Notes: generated from the sequence alone by a model not told the origin. Counted from the stretch's first letter, positions 1 through 11,985 are shown. The stretch is DNA of 64,000 nt from Sabellastarte sp. h YS-2021 (GCA_964017235.1 OZ024934.1:91044706-91108705), one strand, 5' to 3'. A program made the numbers and translations.

Positions 1-756
1 AGATTTCCTAAAATAGGGATTTCTGTAATAGCTCATTTTTTGACTTGAGAAGAGATAGTTTCTAGCATGACACATTCCTTAATAATATTTATGAAATATT
101 ATTTTTATTGCCATCTTAAAGCTGGGACCCAAGACTTCTGCAACTGATCATGTTAAAAAATGTTATGTTGATGATAATTCTGTTATCTGGGCTCAAAAAC
201 TTTTGTAAATTATTGTGTAAAAGAAAATGTTAAAAAAAAGAGAAATTTTCTAAGATTTGGATTTCCACAAGTTGGCACAGTTCTTGACTTGTATGTGAAT
301 GAGTGTGTCTTTGTAGTCGTGTGCTATGGGCCGGCTTATTTGTGAAGAATAACTAACACTGGATGGCCAGGCTGGGGGAAACTGTCACCCAATATGGCCA
401 GTGATGATTGATGGATTGTGGGCAATATGATTGATGGTGTGAGCTTTCACGTTTGTGGTTACACATCTTTAATATAAAAGTTCATTGGGTGGTGAAGCCT
501 TACTCTTGTATGTGTGTGTGTGTGTCTTAAGGGTTTTTATGTTTGCGGGAATGCATAAGTAGAAAAAGCTGGTATTTAGAACATGTTTGAACAAGATCCA
601 ACCTGCTCAGCAAACCCTTGTAAGGGTGAGTTAGATTTGGGCATTATTTTTCAAAACTGGAGTAAGCAGTTGACCAAATCAATTCTTAAGGAAATAGAAA
701 AATACTTTACTTTAAAAGGAAATTCTATAACAGGAGTAACTGTCAGTGGAAAAAAT
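1..756. other. Gene-free AT-rich stretch
   Basis: No supported gene. A short TG dinucleotide run lies at about 509-525. A 60-codon open frame at 583-765 has no recognisable domain. It could only be an exon if the GTAAGG at about 621 is a donor, and I do not support it. Confidence 0.6.
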
Positions 757-935
757 GCTCACTAAGCAAATTTACAGAAGAAAGTAATTTATTATCTTAA
801 ATTTGGTATTTCTTAGTTCAGAAAGCCTTAATCTGCTAGACGTTCAGCAAAGATGACCTCACTTTGTTTATTTTATGAGTATTTCTACATGTTGAGAATT
901 TCAGATATGCGGCAGATTTTCGATTCCTTACTCTA
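757..935 (+). mobile_element. Degenerate copy of the GAGTAAG MITE
   Basis: The stretch aligns by eye with the interior of the intact MITE at 2,155-2,383. It shares the AATTTGGTATTTCT..AGTTCA..AAGCCTTAAT block, the TCA..TTTATTTTATGAGTATTT block and the closing TTCAGATATG..GCAGATTTTCGATTCCTTACTCTA. The left inverted repeat is lost or unrecognisable, so this is an old, decayed insertion. It carries no coding capacity. Confidence 0.6.
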
Positions 936-1187
936 TGTGTTTCCTCCTAATCTGTTATATAGGCAGCATATATAAATAGAGAGGAGTTTAAGTGGTCACT
1001 GAGATTTTTGAAGTGGACAGAACTTAAAATAAAAGTGTGAATGAATACATCACATAATTTACAAAAACAATAAAACTTTAAACTTCCAAAGATTACCAAA
1101 ACACGTCTCTACTGTTGATGGCCAACAAAAATAATGAGGTAAACAATGTAGTCATGTGACCTCTTTGGCGGGAGGACGGACTACTGT

Positions 1188-1254
1188 AACCCAATGGCTT
1201 GGTTAAGGTTGTGAGTAAACCTTAAAATCGCATCTCTGCGTTGGCCATTGGGTT
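1188..1254. repeat. Nested inverted repeat (two-tier stem)
   Basis: The outer arms AACCCAATGGC (1,188-1,198) and GCCATTGGGTT (1,244-1,254) are perfectly complementary over 11 bp. Inside them, TTAAGGTT (1,203-1,210) pairs with AACCTTAA (1,218-1,225) around a 7-base loop. The sequence could form a branched or extended hairpin. It may be a decayed MITE core. No function is assigned. Confidence 0.6.
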
Positions 1255-1414
1255 GGATGGCTCCAACAAATAGCTACTGTTAGGAAATGGTAAGTATTTC
1301 TAATAAAAATTTAAATTACTATTAAATTTTTCAAGTTGTTTAGTTGAGGGATTTTTCCTTGCTAGAAAATGATGAATCAACTACTGTTAATTGATTCAAA
1401 GTCATTGACTCTCA

Positions 1415-1518
1415 TTTATTGTAATGAGCTAGACTTGAACCCGTAACCACAGAGCTCAGAGCCAAGTGACCAGATGCCAAGCCTCTTTATAACAACTCAG
1501 CCACTGAGAGGGTCTCTC
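1415..1518 (-). mobile_element. tRNA-like SINE fragment
   Basis: On the - strand it reads as a tRNA-like head, with an A-box-like TGGCTGAGTTGTTA and a B-box-like GGTTCAAGTC about 50 bases later. The body seen in the full SINE at 1,604-1,838 is absent. It is a truncated or older SINE head, not a functional tRNA gene, because acceptor-stem pairing is not evident. Confidence 0.5.
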
Positions 1519-1603
1519 CGCATTTTCCAGATGACGGCAATGTAATCCATTGAGTTTGCAGGTCCCTTTATATAATAAAATCCTCCCCTCCATGCCCCTT
1601 GGA

Positions 1604-1838
1604 TTTAGATTTATTTGTTGTTTTATGTCGCGTTCAACAGCCAGGATCATATTGCGACGGGTAGTTTACAGGTGGAGGAACCAGTGCATACTAGTTGGTC
1701 AAGATTCTGCACTGTAAACCACCGGGCATCGGCAAGTAACTACCAACTTTCCAACATGAAGCACCCGGCCCGAGATTGGAACCGGCGGCCTCAGAGGTTG
1801 GAGGCGAGCACTCTAAACGCTACACCACCGAGCCCCCT
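1604..1838 (-). mobile_element. Full-length tRNA-derived SINE with 15-bp target duplication
   Basis: Read on the - strand, the element opens with a tRNA-like head: A-box-like GTGGTGTAGCGTTTA and B-box GGTTCCAATCTCG. A conserved body follows (CAGTGCAGAATCTTGACCAA, then ACTGGTTCCTCC), then a tail CTGTTGAACGCGACATAAAAC running into an AAC/AAAT-rich 3' end. Perfect direct repeats TCCATGCCCCTTGGA flank it at 1,589-1,603 and 1,839-1,853. These are the signature of L1-type target-primed integration. Related copies occur at about 15.8, 23.8, 44.3, 46.1, 48.8, 56.6 and 57.3 kb. An open frame across it is incidental. Confidence 0.9.
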
Positions 1839-2154
1839 TCCATGCCCCTTGGAATAGTGTTGATATGCCCTGCACCCACATTATTTTCAAGTTTAACCTT
1901 TTACTATTTAAAGCTCTAAAATTTCAGTCAACCTCTTTATCTATCTATATTGGTAAATTTGAGCAAACTCCGTCTTGGCAACAAAATGTATAATCCTATT
2001 GTCTTTATTCAGGAACATCATTTTTGTAGCTCATTCTCTGTATTTCCTCCCAATTCTTTATTATTCTCAAACCATGGCCTTTGTTCTCAGCCAATTCTGA
2101 TTCATTTTCCAGCAAAACTGTAGCCAGAGGTGTGTAGCTGGGTTTTAAAGAAAG

Positions 2155-2383
2155 TAGAGTAAGAAATCTAAAATTCGCCAGGAATCTAAAATTCGCCACC
2201 TCTAAAACCTTAGTTAATTTTATGAAGAAAATGATGTTTTTGTCTAAAAATTGGTATTTTTCTGTTCAAAAAGCCTTAATTTACTATACCGTCAACAAAT
2301 CTCACCACAATTTATTTATTTTATTAGTATTTTGACATGTGGCGAATTTCAGATATGTGGCGAATTTTAGATTTCTTACTCTA
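2155..2383 (+). mobile_element. TA-flanked MITE, GAGTAAG family (intact copy 1)
   Basis: Terminal inverted repeats begin GAGTAAGAAATCTAAAATTC at 2,157 and end with the complement at 2,381, with TA on both sides. TA duplication and about 230 bp without coding potential fit a Tc1/mariner-type non-autonomous element. Each end carries a doubled AATTCGCC-type box: CTAAAATTCGCCA twice at the left, GTGGCGAATTT twice at the right. Matching copies lie at 10,989-11,217 (inverted) and 51,406-51,616. The autonomous partner is not in the window. Confidence 0.85.
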
Positions 2384-2389
2384 CACCAT

Positions 2390-5300
2390 TTTGCCTCTGC
2401 TTTTTCTGCTGTCTATAACTTCCAAAACTTCCACCTGAAGTGTGACAAGGGTGTTAGAGGATGATTTACATCAGTTTAGCAATATATAAGTTACTCAAAT
2501 CAAGTTAGTGTTATTAACAGGTAAATTATCACTTAAAGCCTGCTTGCAATTGAAATTATAGTATAGCAGTGGTACTATGTAGGAATTAGTATGAATGTTG
2601 ACTAAATTTTAGTCATTCGTGAGGTGATAGTGTGTACCTTGAAATTTTTATGTACCGTATTTTACTGTATAAACACCCCAGGGGCAATGCATTTTGTCAA
2701 AGGGGGTCAACTACATTACATTTTCTGTTCTTAATATGTCACAACTCGTTCTACTGATTCACATACCCAAATTTGAGTAAAGCCCTACTTTTACTTATTA
2801 CAGAGCACACCATACATGTATATAGACAGTTCACTGCAATATAGGATTACCCACAGTGCTTGTTAGCACAGAATATTTAAGAAATATGGAAATGAAGGTT
2901 TTAAATAAATACTGTTCTCATGTAGACCATTAGAATTTCAGTTATTTAATCACAACTACTTGACATTGTGCGAAAAAGTCAAAGATGGGTTTTTTACAGT
3001 CTCTTCAACAGTTACCACCAACCTAAAACCCACAGTTGGCCCCACAAGTTCTCAGCTTGGACTTTTCACTATCATAGCCTTTAGAAATATTCTTTTTTTA
3101 TAAATAACAAACCTTTTAGACAATGTGACCATCTGACAATTGCTTTTAAATTATTATTATTTTTTTCTTTGGTGTCCATTATGCCCTCTTTTTATTTCAC
3201 AATTAAAAAGTACAAATTATTAGGTCACACATGGATAGGGTGTGAAAGCCAATCTTCTCGCCTTTCTTCTTGATAAGCTTGAAATGAAAGAGAGAGAATA
3301 ACAGAGGGCGCTGATTGTTTTAGCAGTTAGACGGCTCACATTACAAGGAAGTCGCTGTGTAGAGAGTACGTTCGATTTAATCCCCTTCTATTCAGTCGGA
3401 GGTTCTCATTTAACATTGCTTAATTGTGGTGCATCAGAAATTCAACACCTATTTGCCATGCTTAGACCATCTTGTCTTAAGTAATCCACTCTGTAGTGAG
3501 AGACACCCAATATACTAAGAACAGGAGAGAGTTAAGAGTGTGTTCCCACACTACCAACCACTGATACCTGATGGTCAATGTCATCGATAGACAAAGCCAG
3601 TGTCTATGGGTTATTGAAAGCTGATGTTGTGAGAGACATTAAGTATAGAAAGATAGGAGAGTTATTTCACAGTTATTTCACAGCACAGCACCAGTGATCA
3701 GACTTATGGTCAATTCTTCCAGCTCATTTTGATGCTTGTCTTAGCTTTTTTCTCAGTGTGAAAAGATTAACAATTGGATATTTTACAGGATTGTGTCAAA
3801 TAGACCTACCTGATATAATCCAATACAATCAATCGCTTGTGATCCATCATTAAACTGATTGGAACAATTGTGAAAACTTTTTTCTATATGTGACCAGAAA
3901 TAAAATGTGTTTATTCTAACTAGAGGTCTGTGCTATATGCTGCCAAATACCTGTTGATTCAATATAAATTGAAAAATTCTTCAAAATAGAACCTTTGTAT
4001 TGTATCATTGTCAGTGCAGATAGCTTCGGTATAATGATAGGGTTTTCAAATTTATAATGACCTGTATCTTCTAATATTGTGCCCCCATTGGTGTGTATAG
4101 ACCAGAAGCTATTGTTATAATTATAACATAATCCCTGACAGCCAATGTCAGCTGCCAATAATCAGCAATATTCAGCGTAAGCTATGAGCAAGCATTTTAA
4201 ATGAAATCAGTAAGAAGGATAGAATCAGCTATATAATGTACTTCGGATAGAAGCACCGTCATCAGTTGGTACTATGGAAACACACACTAATACTTGTAAT
4301 CGTCAACTTTTTGTGAAGCTGATGATTGTTGTATGGAAACACATCAATATCAAATATAACAAATGATAGAATGGCTGTATGTAACCAATATCATGGAAAC
4401 ACATACATTGTTTCATCATTGTCCTCAGAAAATTGTGATCCATGGTCTTATCACTAAGATTTTAGCATTAAAAGTTTCTTGAAATGAAAAGCACAAAGTG
4501 GTATGATATACTATAGCATTGCAAAATAGAAATCTTGTTCCAAATAAACACCAACATTCTTTACAAAGAGTAAGACTTTTTTTAACAAATTTTGTTTGTA
4601 TTTAGAAATTACTATTTATTATAAACTGTGATAATGTTTAATTCTTTAAAACAAATATTGAAAAGTGTAAAAATTTATTTAAGTAAAAGCATTATTGTCT
4701 ATCCTTTTTACATTCACATATGTCTTTGTAATGTCAAATTAGAATGAATCTTTGTACATTAGTTTTTCTGACGTGTGAAAATAACATTTTTTTGAAAACG
4801 AAGAAAGGATTTAGTTTTACAACAAAGACTAGATTGATAATCTTTTTGAATACAGCTAGTGTGGGTTTATTGATTCATGTAGATACACTTATAAATATGT
4901 GTTAAAAGTGAAATACGTGTGAATTTTGTTCTGGGACAAAAACTTTCTTCTTCGAGTTCATTCTGAAAAACTGTATGTTTAAACTGACCTTTTACTGATG
5001 TTTGGCTCATCCCTTTTGTGAATACCTATCCAAGTCTTCTGGAAATTGAAAAGATTGAATGTTCATACCAGTGTCACATTGGGAAATTTGCGGTACCTAT
5101 AGAGAGTAAGCTTTCGTTAAAAAAGTTTTTTGTTTCCTTTCAAATATTAAATGACAAACAGCAAGTAATGACAGTTGCTTTTAACTGACAGGATAAGTTT
5201 TGTTTGACTTTCTCAAACACTGGAGTTTCAATGAATGTTGACTCTGTGTTTATCCAAAATTATAGGATAGCTTATTAAATATCCATAAACCATCTGCAAA

Positions 5301-6970
5301 ATGGGGTATATGAACTTTTTCAAAGATTATCTTTTGATGTTACATGTTGTTTTTGTTGACTGGTTATTAATTTACAATGTCTTCAAAATTCATTAACAAA
5401 TGAGCCTGACATTAAAATATCAGTCTAGCCTGGTTCAAAGTACAGGACACCACACTTGGGATAGGCTGCTTTCGAAATGGGTGCTATTTTGAAAAACAAC
5501 ATCGCAGTCATGGCCATCATCTTGAAATTCTGTTTCTGGACTCTACCTCAGAGACGTTTCCGCTTATCTGTTTGAGACTTGACAGAGAGGTAGAGTAAGA
5601 TTCCTTTTTACAAATAAATAATAAACTTGAAATTTGCTGCTGGACCCTGTATCACTGATACTGCACTACCCACCTTTTTGAGGTCTATATATACATGTAC
5701 CAGTTTCTTGTTACTTTTGTTTCTGAAAAGAGACCTTATGGTGATAGAGTAAAGTAATACATGTAGTTGAATTATATGGAGATCAAATCTGTCTACAAGA
5801 CATAGGGTAATGATAAGATTGTCCATTGCCAGATTAATACAATGTCACAAGTCTCAAATCTAAGCATTTTTCCCCAATGTAAGATTTGTCTAAGATTTAA
5901 TATTTTCTCAGTTTGCTAATTCCATTTTCACTAAGGTCTTAGTTTTGATTCAGGTTTTGTCTTATTGTAAAGCTGCTAGGAGGGTAACATAATTACATGA
6001 AATCTTTGCCAGATATTGATTGACTGGTAAGATCTCACCTTTAAGTTCCTGTTTTATCTCATTCAGATTACTTTTGTAAATCTCAACTTGAGGAAATGAG
6101 AACAAAGAACTCAAATTTAACCGTAACATAGTTTGTTGCTCTATTACTATAATTTTGAATTAACTTGTGACAAATGTAATCCATGTACATGTATTAGAAA
6201 TAAATAAAATTTAAAAAAATGTAAAAAAAACATATATTCTGTCCTTAATTTTATCCCCATAAATACTTCAGAAAAATAAATACTGAGTCTCATATTACCA
6301 GTATTATCATATTAGAATTTATATTGAAAAAAGTCAAATATTCTTTAAGGCATTGGGTGATCAGATGAGTAAATCAAGAGACAGAAATGAGTCATCAATA
6401 AAAGTACATCTATAGGATTGAGTGACTAAGTTGGTGGAACGACAGATCGTAAGTCTATCTGTACTTTTGTACACTATATGAGTACTTTATATATTTAATG
6501 TATATGAGTACTTGACATAGGCGAGTACTTTATGTATTAGTATTTAGTTTCCGAGCCTGTAACCAGACTAACATTATTTCTTCTGCAATAAACCATCTGG
6601 TGAAAGCATGAGTTTTACAGTTACAATCAGGCCTTATGAAAATTCAAACAAAGGCTTAATTAAAAGTGTAAATTCTGCTGAATTGCGAACTGACTTGAAT
6701 AATCATATTTGTTAAAGGTTTACAATACAAAATTTACATCTGATGATACAGTTTTGTGTTGATTTAGAAGTCTTTATGGAAGACTGTATAAAAGCCAGTT
6801 AATAATCCATAGGTGCATGTCTTCGTGTATGTTATCTGCGATTAGCATATCTGTGTTGAATAATTCTAGATGAGATTTCATTTAAAATAATATTAACAGC
6901 CCTATTCGCCCCTCCCCCCACACAATTTTTTTAAAAACATTTTTTTAAGAAATATTGAAAAAGTTACCCA
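2390..6970. other. Long gene-free stretch
   Basis: No exon, RNA gene or intact element is supported. At 2,651-2,690 an ACCGTATTTTACTGTATAAAC motif resembles a common invertebrate repeat terminus. A stretch at 6,550-6,640 (GAGCCTGTAACCAGACTA..CATCTGGTGAAA) resembles 8,388-8,450, so both are probably remnants of one old dispersed repeat. The short open frames here, for example 3,916-4,158 on the - strand, show no domain. Confidence 0.5.
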
Positions 6971-6973
6971 TTC

Positions 6974-7219
6974 TCAAGAATGTCCATCTTCACCCAGGAG
7001 TTCAAATGGATACTGACACTTGTTGCGGAGGTAAACCTGCGGCAGGCTGGTATCCAATTCAGGGGAGTAGAAATACTTTTGAGTTGCTTCATGCCACAGA
7101 AACTGGAAGTAAGCTCTGACCACATAGACCACTAGGCCCATAGAATGACCTAAGGTTCTTTTACCCTTTGAATGGCAACATGTTAGTCGCTCTGATAGCC
7201 TCTCATAATATGACCGCAA
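6974..7219 (-). CDS. Candidate 3'-terminal coding exon, unidentified protein
   Basis: An 81-codon open frame on the - strand starts exactly at a splice-acceptor-like TCTGTTTTTAACAG (ending at 7,220). The in-frame stop just upstream lies inside that acceptor, as expected of a real exon boundary. The frame ends in TGA. Predicted residues look protein-like, mixing charged, aromatic and hydrophobic residues (begins LRSYYERLSERLTCC, later GLVVYVVRAYFQFLWHEA, ends ELLGEDGHS), which is unlike the biased peptides from repeats here. I do not recognise the family. No neighbouring exon was found and no polyadenylation signal is clear. It could be a last exon of an unseen - strand gene, a pseudo-exon, or chance. 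Confidence 0.35.
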   Translation of the reverse strand: MRSYYERLSERLTCCHSKGKRTLGHSMGLVVYVVRAYFQFLWHEATQKYFYSPELDTSLPQVYLRNKCQYPFELLGEDGHS

Positions 7220-7289
7220 CTGTTAAAAACAGACTTATTTATCTATTTTTTTAGATTGCCGTAGATGAAAAGATGCACCGAATATAATG

Positions 7290-7450
7290 TACCATAGCCT
7301 GACTCTCTGAAGCGCACATGGGCAATGTGACAAAATATTTGCAAAAGTTGGGAGATGGACATTTACGACAATGAAAACCAGCCAGGTGTTTTGAAAAAAA
7401 TGACCCGATTTTGCCGAAATCGCATTTTGGCACACACCAACTGGAAGTAA
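7290..7450 (+). repeat. Dispersed repeat D, copy 1
   Basis: It shares GGACATTTACGACAATGAAA, CCAGCCAGGTGTT and CACACCAACTGGAAGTA with 58,640-58,985 (same strand) and, inverted, with 60,968-61,205. The identity is broken by small indels, so this is a moderately old family. Termini and class were not determined. Open frames on the - strand across this block arise from the repeat and are not supported as genes. Confidence 0.7.
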
Positions 7451-7539
7451 AATATGTTGTTGGTAAACAAATCTCTGCGCAATAAAATGTAATATAAGTA
7501 CTAAAATAGGGAAAATTTTGTTGAAAATGGACATAAAAT

Positions 7540-9130
7540 CATAAAATTGGTCCGAGTATTGGGTTTAGTGGAAAAAAATTAATATCGAAATGACATATTA
7601 GCAATTGATGAGCGATAAAGTAAGATCGTGGAAGGTGCGCTGAAGAAAGCATGGCCGGTAAAGAGCGCAGCATCGGTAAATAATTGTTTGGAAGGTCTGG
7701 ATTGATTGGGTTTAACGCAACACATTGTATAGGTCATATCATGCCTGGTAGTTGAGGGGGTGGAGGAAAGCAATGCATATCAGGTGCTCACCATTCTGTA
7801 CATGGTCAAATTACAGTACAAGCAAAAAGTACAGGGATAAAATACGCCAGAATGAAGTATACAAAGGGCAAAATGTACCAAGATCTTTTAAATTTTTTAC
7901 TGTATTTACCGTCCTCGCTCCCTGAAAGGCCATATCTTCATAAGTGACCATGCATCAATCTTGCATTAATATGTCATTCCAAGGCAAATTAACTTGATTA
8001 AAACCTAATATTTAGGTTAAAATAGAGTATCATGTATTTGTTTTCAACACAATTGACTGTCTATCAGTAGTTATTTCAGAATTTATTTCAGATAGATTTG
8101 TTTGCATCAACCACACTGTGCTTCTAGTTAGGGTTTTCTATAGTTTTTCTGGAGTAACTAGATTGAGGTCATTCTTTATCCATATCCCTGGCCGTTTTTT
8201 TTTCCCAACTATTAGGTTATATCGCCCATGTGCATTTCAGAGAGTGGGTACAGTAACATATATTTTACACTGTGACAGGCTTTTTCAGACAAGCCTGGAG
8301 ATTATCTTAAATCTTTTTACAAAAACTGAACTAATCCTGAGTAAATTTGAACAGTAATTAAGTCAGTGTATTATTGATTTAATTTTCTAAGCCTGTACCC
8401 AGGCTAGCCGGACTTCTTTCCCTTACCACCAAGCATCTGGTAAAACCATCCACTTGAGAGTTATGACCTGGGCTTATTGCCCCATCAGTGAATATCAAGT
8501 GTCAGGGGTTTAAACCTTGCACTGGCTGAGACATCCAAAAAGTGGTAGAAAACTGGCTAAATATTTAACATCTTGTGCGATAATCTGCTTTGAAGGGCTT
8601 TGGACTTTGTGTGGAGTTAGAACCATGTGGTTTGTTAGAAATGTCAAAATGTGCCACTAGACTCTGAAACTTTAAAATTGAGAATAAAATACGATTGTTG
8701 AAAGGATTTATACTGTCATTGAATCAAGTGGTGTGGTTCAAACACAAAAATACAAAGTTTTATTATGTATACTAGAAAGAATGCCGCGTTCTTGACAGAA
8801 AGCAGCCATTTTGAGAGGTTTGGCCAATTTTAAATTACTGGGCAAATTTGTGTCTTTTACTGTACTTTCAGTGGCTAAGCTGGAATGACATAAGGTCTGT
8901 TTCTCACTGGTACTTCATGTCACTTACTAAAAGTCACCTCCACACATCAGCCTTCCACACTTAGTCATTTATAAAAAGAACTGGCAGATTTATAAAGGAA
9001 GATGTTATAGGTCAAAAAAATTTCTTTTTATCACTAACTTTTGTTAAATTTAATATATATTTTATTTTTACTAACAATTGGTTAATACACTTAAGTCAGT
9101 TGTCATAGAAACCACATAATCAATTGATCA
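7540..9130. other. Gene-free stretch with degenerate repeat
   Basis: Nothing coding is supported. A degenerate dispersed repeat at 8,388-8,560 (AAGCCTGTACCCAGGCTAG.. and a B-box-like GGGTTTAAACCTTGC) resembles 6,550-6,640. It may be a decayed SINE-like element. Confidence 0.45.
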
Positions 9131-9136
9131 ATTATT

Positions 9137-9154
9137 GGATGGATGGATGGATCG

Positions 9155-9202
<48 letters not shown>

Positions 9203-9211
9203 GTCAGTCAA
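9137..9211. repeat. Tetranucleotide microsatellite (GGAT)n(ATCA)n
   Basis: Four GGAT units run into about twelve uninterrupted ATCA units and then GTCA variants. The open frame running through it, with a repeated SINQ peptide, is a by-product of the simple repeat. Confidence 0.97.
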
Positions 9212-9219
9212 TAGGATAA

Positions 9220-10435
9220 GAATTAGTTCATTTTCTTGTGGTGGTGGAACAAATAACAGGTGTTTTTGCTGCCTCATAAAAGACCAGCATTTACACATTT
9301 TTGGTGCTCTGCAAGTACTTGTAAGCTGTTTATTCACATTTCCTCCATTTGATTTACCATTTTCTTCAATTTCTGGTGAATTTATTGTCTGTGTTGTACA
9401 ATATTTTACGTATATTTCATATTATTACTCATCTGGTCATAGGGTGTCTGAATGTAGGCTTCCCTTTGGAAATAATCATTTCAAAAAGAACGAACTATTT
9501 CTGTATATCTGCACATGACAGAGTGAATTAGGTCGCCAGGGGTCAAAGGGTAACAAGTACATTGGTTTAAATAGGGTCTCCCCTTATATTTTAAATTCTA
9601 TGCATGGTGTATGTGGCGGTCACCAAACGCCTGGCCGTCCTTAACCCAAGTGTTTTCATAGGGTAGGTAGAAACATTTTTCTTCATAGAAATGTATTTTG
9701 CATTTAAAAATATGGAAGTTAACATCACCAATTGACCATAGATTCTTTATTTAAGGTCCAATTAAAAAGAAACTTTTTTTTCATCCCTTCTTCAATGTCA
9801 TCAGGGCTTGCATCTGATGGTATGGTTTGAGTGTGCATGGGCCTTAACTCAGTACATCTATGATTGTTGTATTGTTGGACTATATATACCAAATACAATA
9901 AGTCGAAGTTACAAAATGTCAGTCATTTACTTCTACTTATGGCAATTTCTAGTTATAGCCACTTAAATAAATTGTGAAATACTAAAGAATTAAATGTTAT
10001 TCTCTCTACTCCTCTAAGTAATCTCTATGGTGTTCTGACTTGACAACACAATAGTGGGGAAGCAGGTACAAGGTAACACAATGGCCCAACTTTGTCACCT
10101 TTTTCTTGGATTTCAATGCTTCTGTGCACATAAGAATTATAAGTTCTGCATAGACCTTGTTGCTAACATTGAGAAAAATAACACTTTGCACATCAGATGA
10201 GGTTCTAGTTATGGCCATGTTCTGGAAGTTAAACTTGCAGTTATCCTTGTATTTTGCACAAGTAATTGTTTGGACTTGGACACTGCTTCTACTTATGGCA
10301 ATATTCTACTTATTCCAAATCTTCTGTAATTATAAAAATTATAAAATTAAAAAAAAAATCATCACTTTGTTCAGTTTTACCAAGGCTTGTATCTCTGTGA
10401 AACAGATCAATTATCCGATCAGTTTGGAGCATCCA
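9220..10435. other. Gene-free stretch with short repeated phrases
   Basis: No supported gene. The phrase TTCTACTTATGGCAAT recurs near 9,930 and 10,290, with a variant near 10,205, hinting at an old local duplication. Open frames at 10,006-10,218 and 10,157-10,537 overlap on opposite strands and show no domain. Confidence 0.4.
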
Positions 10436-10439
10436 GTCT

Positions 10440-10560
10440 GTTGTTTAAATGGTCCACACCTTTATAGTTTGGTGCCAATTAACTATTTGCTGCTGGCAAA
10501 GTTAGTTCAGTGTTTTCTGCTTGGTTTGAGTTTGTGATAGTGTTCACTTCTATAATACAA
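10440..10560 (+). repeat. Local repeat GCTTGGTTTGAG, copy 1
   Basis: It contains GGCAAAGTTAGTTCAGTGTT followed by TTCTGCTTGGTTTGAG and a GATAGTGTT..ACTTCTAT stretch. The block recurs at about 11,740-11,830 and, shorter, at about 11,540-11,600. Class unknown. Confidence 0.6.
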
Positions 10561-10988
10561 AATATCTACTGATAACAGTTCTAATTGACTGGGTCCAACT
10601 CTAAGTGTATCACCAATTGGCATTACTCATGTTTTAAGAGTTTTGTTTTAGTTTAACAGTATAATCAATTTTCATTTCAAATGATTAGTGAGTATTTTAC
10701 TGATTATCATTGCAACTTGTCCAGCACCTCAGCTTGAAAGAAAATTAAATGTCTTCTGTCGGTCATTGTGCAATATTTACCAGGAAACCTTCAGAATTAT
10801 GTTAAATTTACCCTTTAAAAAGCTCTATAAACAGTCAATTGATTTGTGTGTAAAATATGGTACATTTGTAATTTATGCTTATGCCAATGCATATTCAAAT
10901 AAAAATATTGCCTGTTATTGCTTAAAAATCAAACATAAATTAGAGTAATATGAGGTCAAACTGTGCCACGTTATGGCAGGTGTAGTAT

Positions 10989-11217
10989 TAGAGTAAGAAA
11001 TGTAAAATTCGCCACATATCTGAAATTCGCCACATGTGAAAATACTAATAAAATAAATGAATTGTGGTGAGATTTGTTGAATGTATAGTAAATTAAGGCT
11101 TTTTCAACTGAAAAATACCAATTTTGAGACAAAAACATCGTTTTCTTCATAAAATTAACTAAGGTTTTAGAGGTGGCGAATTTTAGATTCCTGGCGAATT
11201 TTAGATTTCTTACTCTA
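10989..11217 (-). mobile_element. TA-flanked MITE, GAGTAAG family (copy 2, inverted)
   Basis: It is bounded by TA at 10,989-10,990 and 11,216-11,217. Ends are GAGTAAGAAATGTAAAATTCGC and the complementary TTTTAGATTTCTTACTC. The interior is the reverse complement of the copy at 2,155-2,383, including the doubled GGCGAATTTTAGATT end. A single base differs in the first ten bases of the inner terminal repeat, so the insertion is relatively young. Confidence 0.85.
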
Positions 11218-11529
11218 AGATGTACATTTCCAATGCTTGTCTGTACTTTTGCTGAGAGTTGACACCTTTACATTCAGACTGTGAGTGAGACATTGAGTGA
11301 GACATTAGTTATCGTAAGAGACTTTGTAAAACTGAAGAAATTCTTGTAAACCTTTCTTCCATCATCCCGGGTTAATGTCTAAACATCATTACCTTATTCC
11401 GTGTTATACTAGCTAACATTTAACAGTCTTAACATGTTTTAAGCATTTTTAAATCCTTTTGGCAAGTTATAAACAACAATTTATTGCTTCTGTGTGTGTA
11501 ACGTAACAGACTATAAAATGAACTGATTA

Positions 11530-11830
11530 ACGGACAGTTTTCTACTGACAGTTGGGAGAGGCTGTTCTGCCTGGTTTAAGTTCTGATAGAGTTATTATTT
11601 CGAATAAACCATTAATTCTACAAAAGCATTTTACTTTACAGAGTTTCACTCTATTTAGTTTTAATTGAGTATTCTGGTAAAATAATATATTTACAGTACA
11701 TTCTCAGTCTAGTGGTTGGCTACACGCCTATTAATATCACCTAGTTGACAGGCAGATTGCTATGGGCAAAGTTAACTCAGTGTTTTCCGCTTGGTTTGAG
11801 TTTTGTGAGAGTTTTAATTTCTATGAAATG
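11530..11830 (+). repeat. Local repeat GCTTGGTTTGAG, copies 2 and 3
   Basis: Two related blocks (about 11,540-11,600 and 11,735-11,830) repeat the phrase found at 10,440-10,560, including GGGCAAAGTTAACTCAGTGT and CGCTTGGTTTGAGTTTTGTG. They probably reflect segmental duplication or an unclassified dispersed repeat. Confidence 0.5.
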
Positions 11831-11834
11831 GGGA

Positions 11835-11985
11835 TCCTGTGTTTCTTCTCATGCTTTGATCTCATTTCTGGCTCAAATAGACGCACAGCATTAAATGCGA
11901 CAATTTCCTCCAAGTAATGGCTAATTGCATCATCATTTGCCGATTACCATTTTGCGGGAAGTTTGTCGGCTGCTGTGAATGTTTT
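11835..11985. promoter_or_regulatory. Candidate conserved non-coding / enhancer-like segment
   Basis: The sequence is complex and non-repetitive, with clustered homeodomain-type cores (AAGTAATGGCTAATTGCATC, CCGATTACCATT) and GGGAAGTTTGTCGGCTGCTG, in a neighbourhood of decayed repeats. It has no long open frame. The regulatory role is inferred from motif density only; conservation cannot be tested here. Confidence 0.25.

Noticed and set aside
583..765. 60-codon ATG open frame with a GTAAGG inside
   Set aside because: No recognised domain; acceptor and donor contexts are weak; part of it borders a decayed MITE.
9135..9518. 127-codon open frame starting in an ATCA repeat
   Set aside because: The N-terminal half is microsatellite-encoded and the rest has no recognisable domain.
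10157..10537. 126-codon open frame on the + strand
   Set aside because: Hydrophobic, AT-driven composition, no homology recognised, and an opposing open frame overlaps its start.
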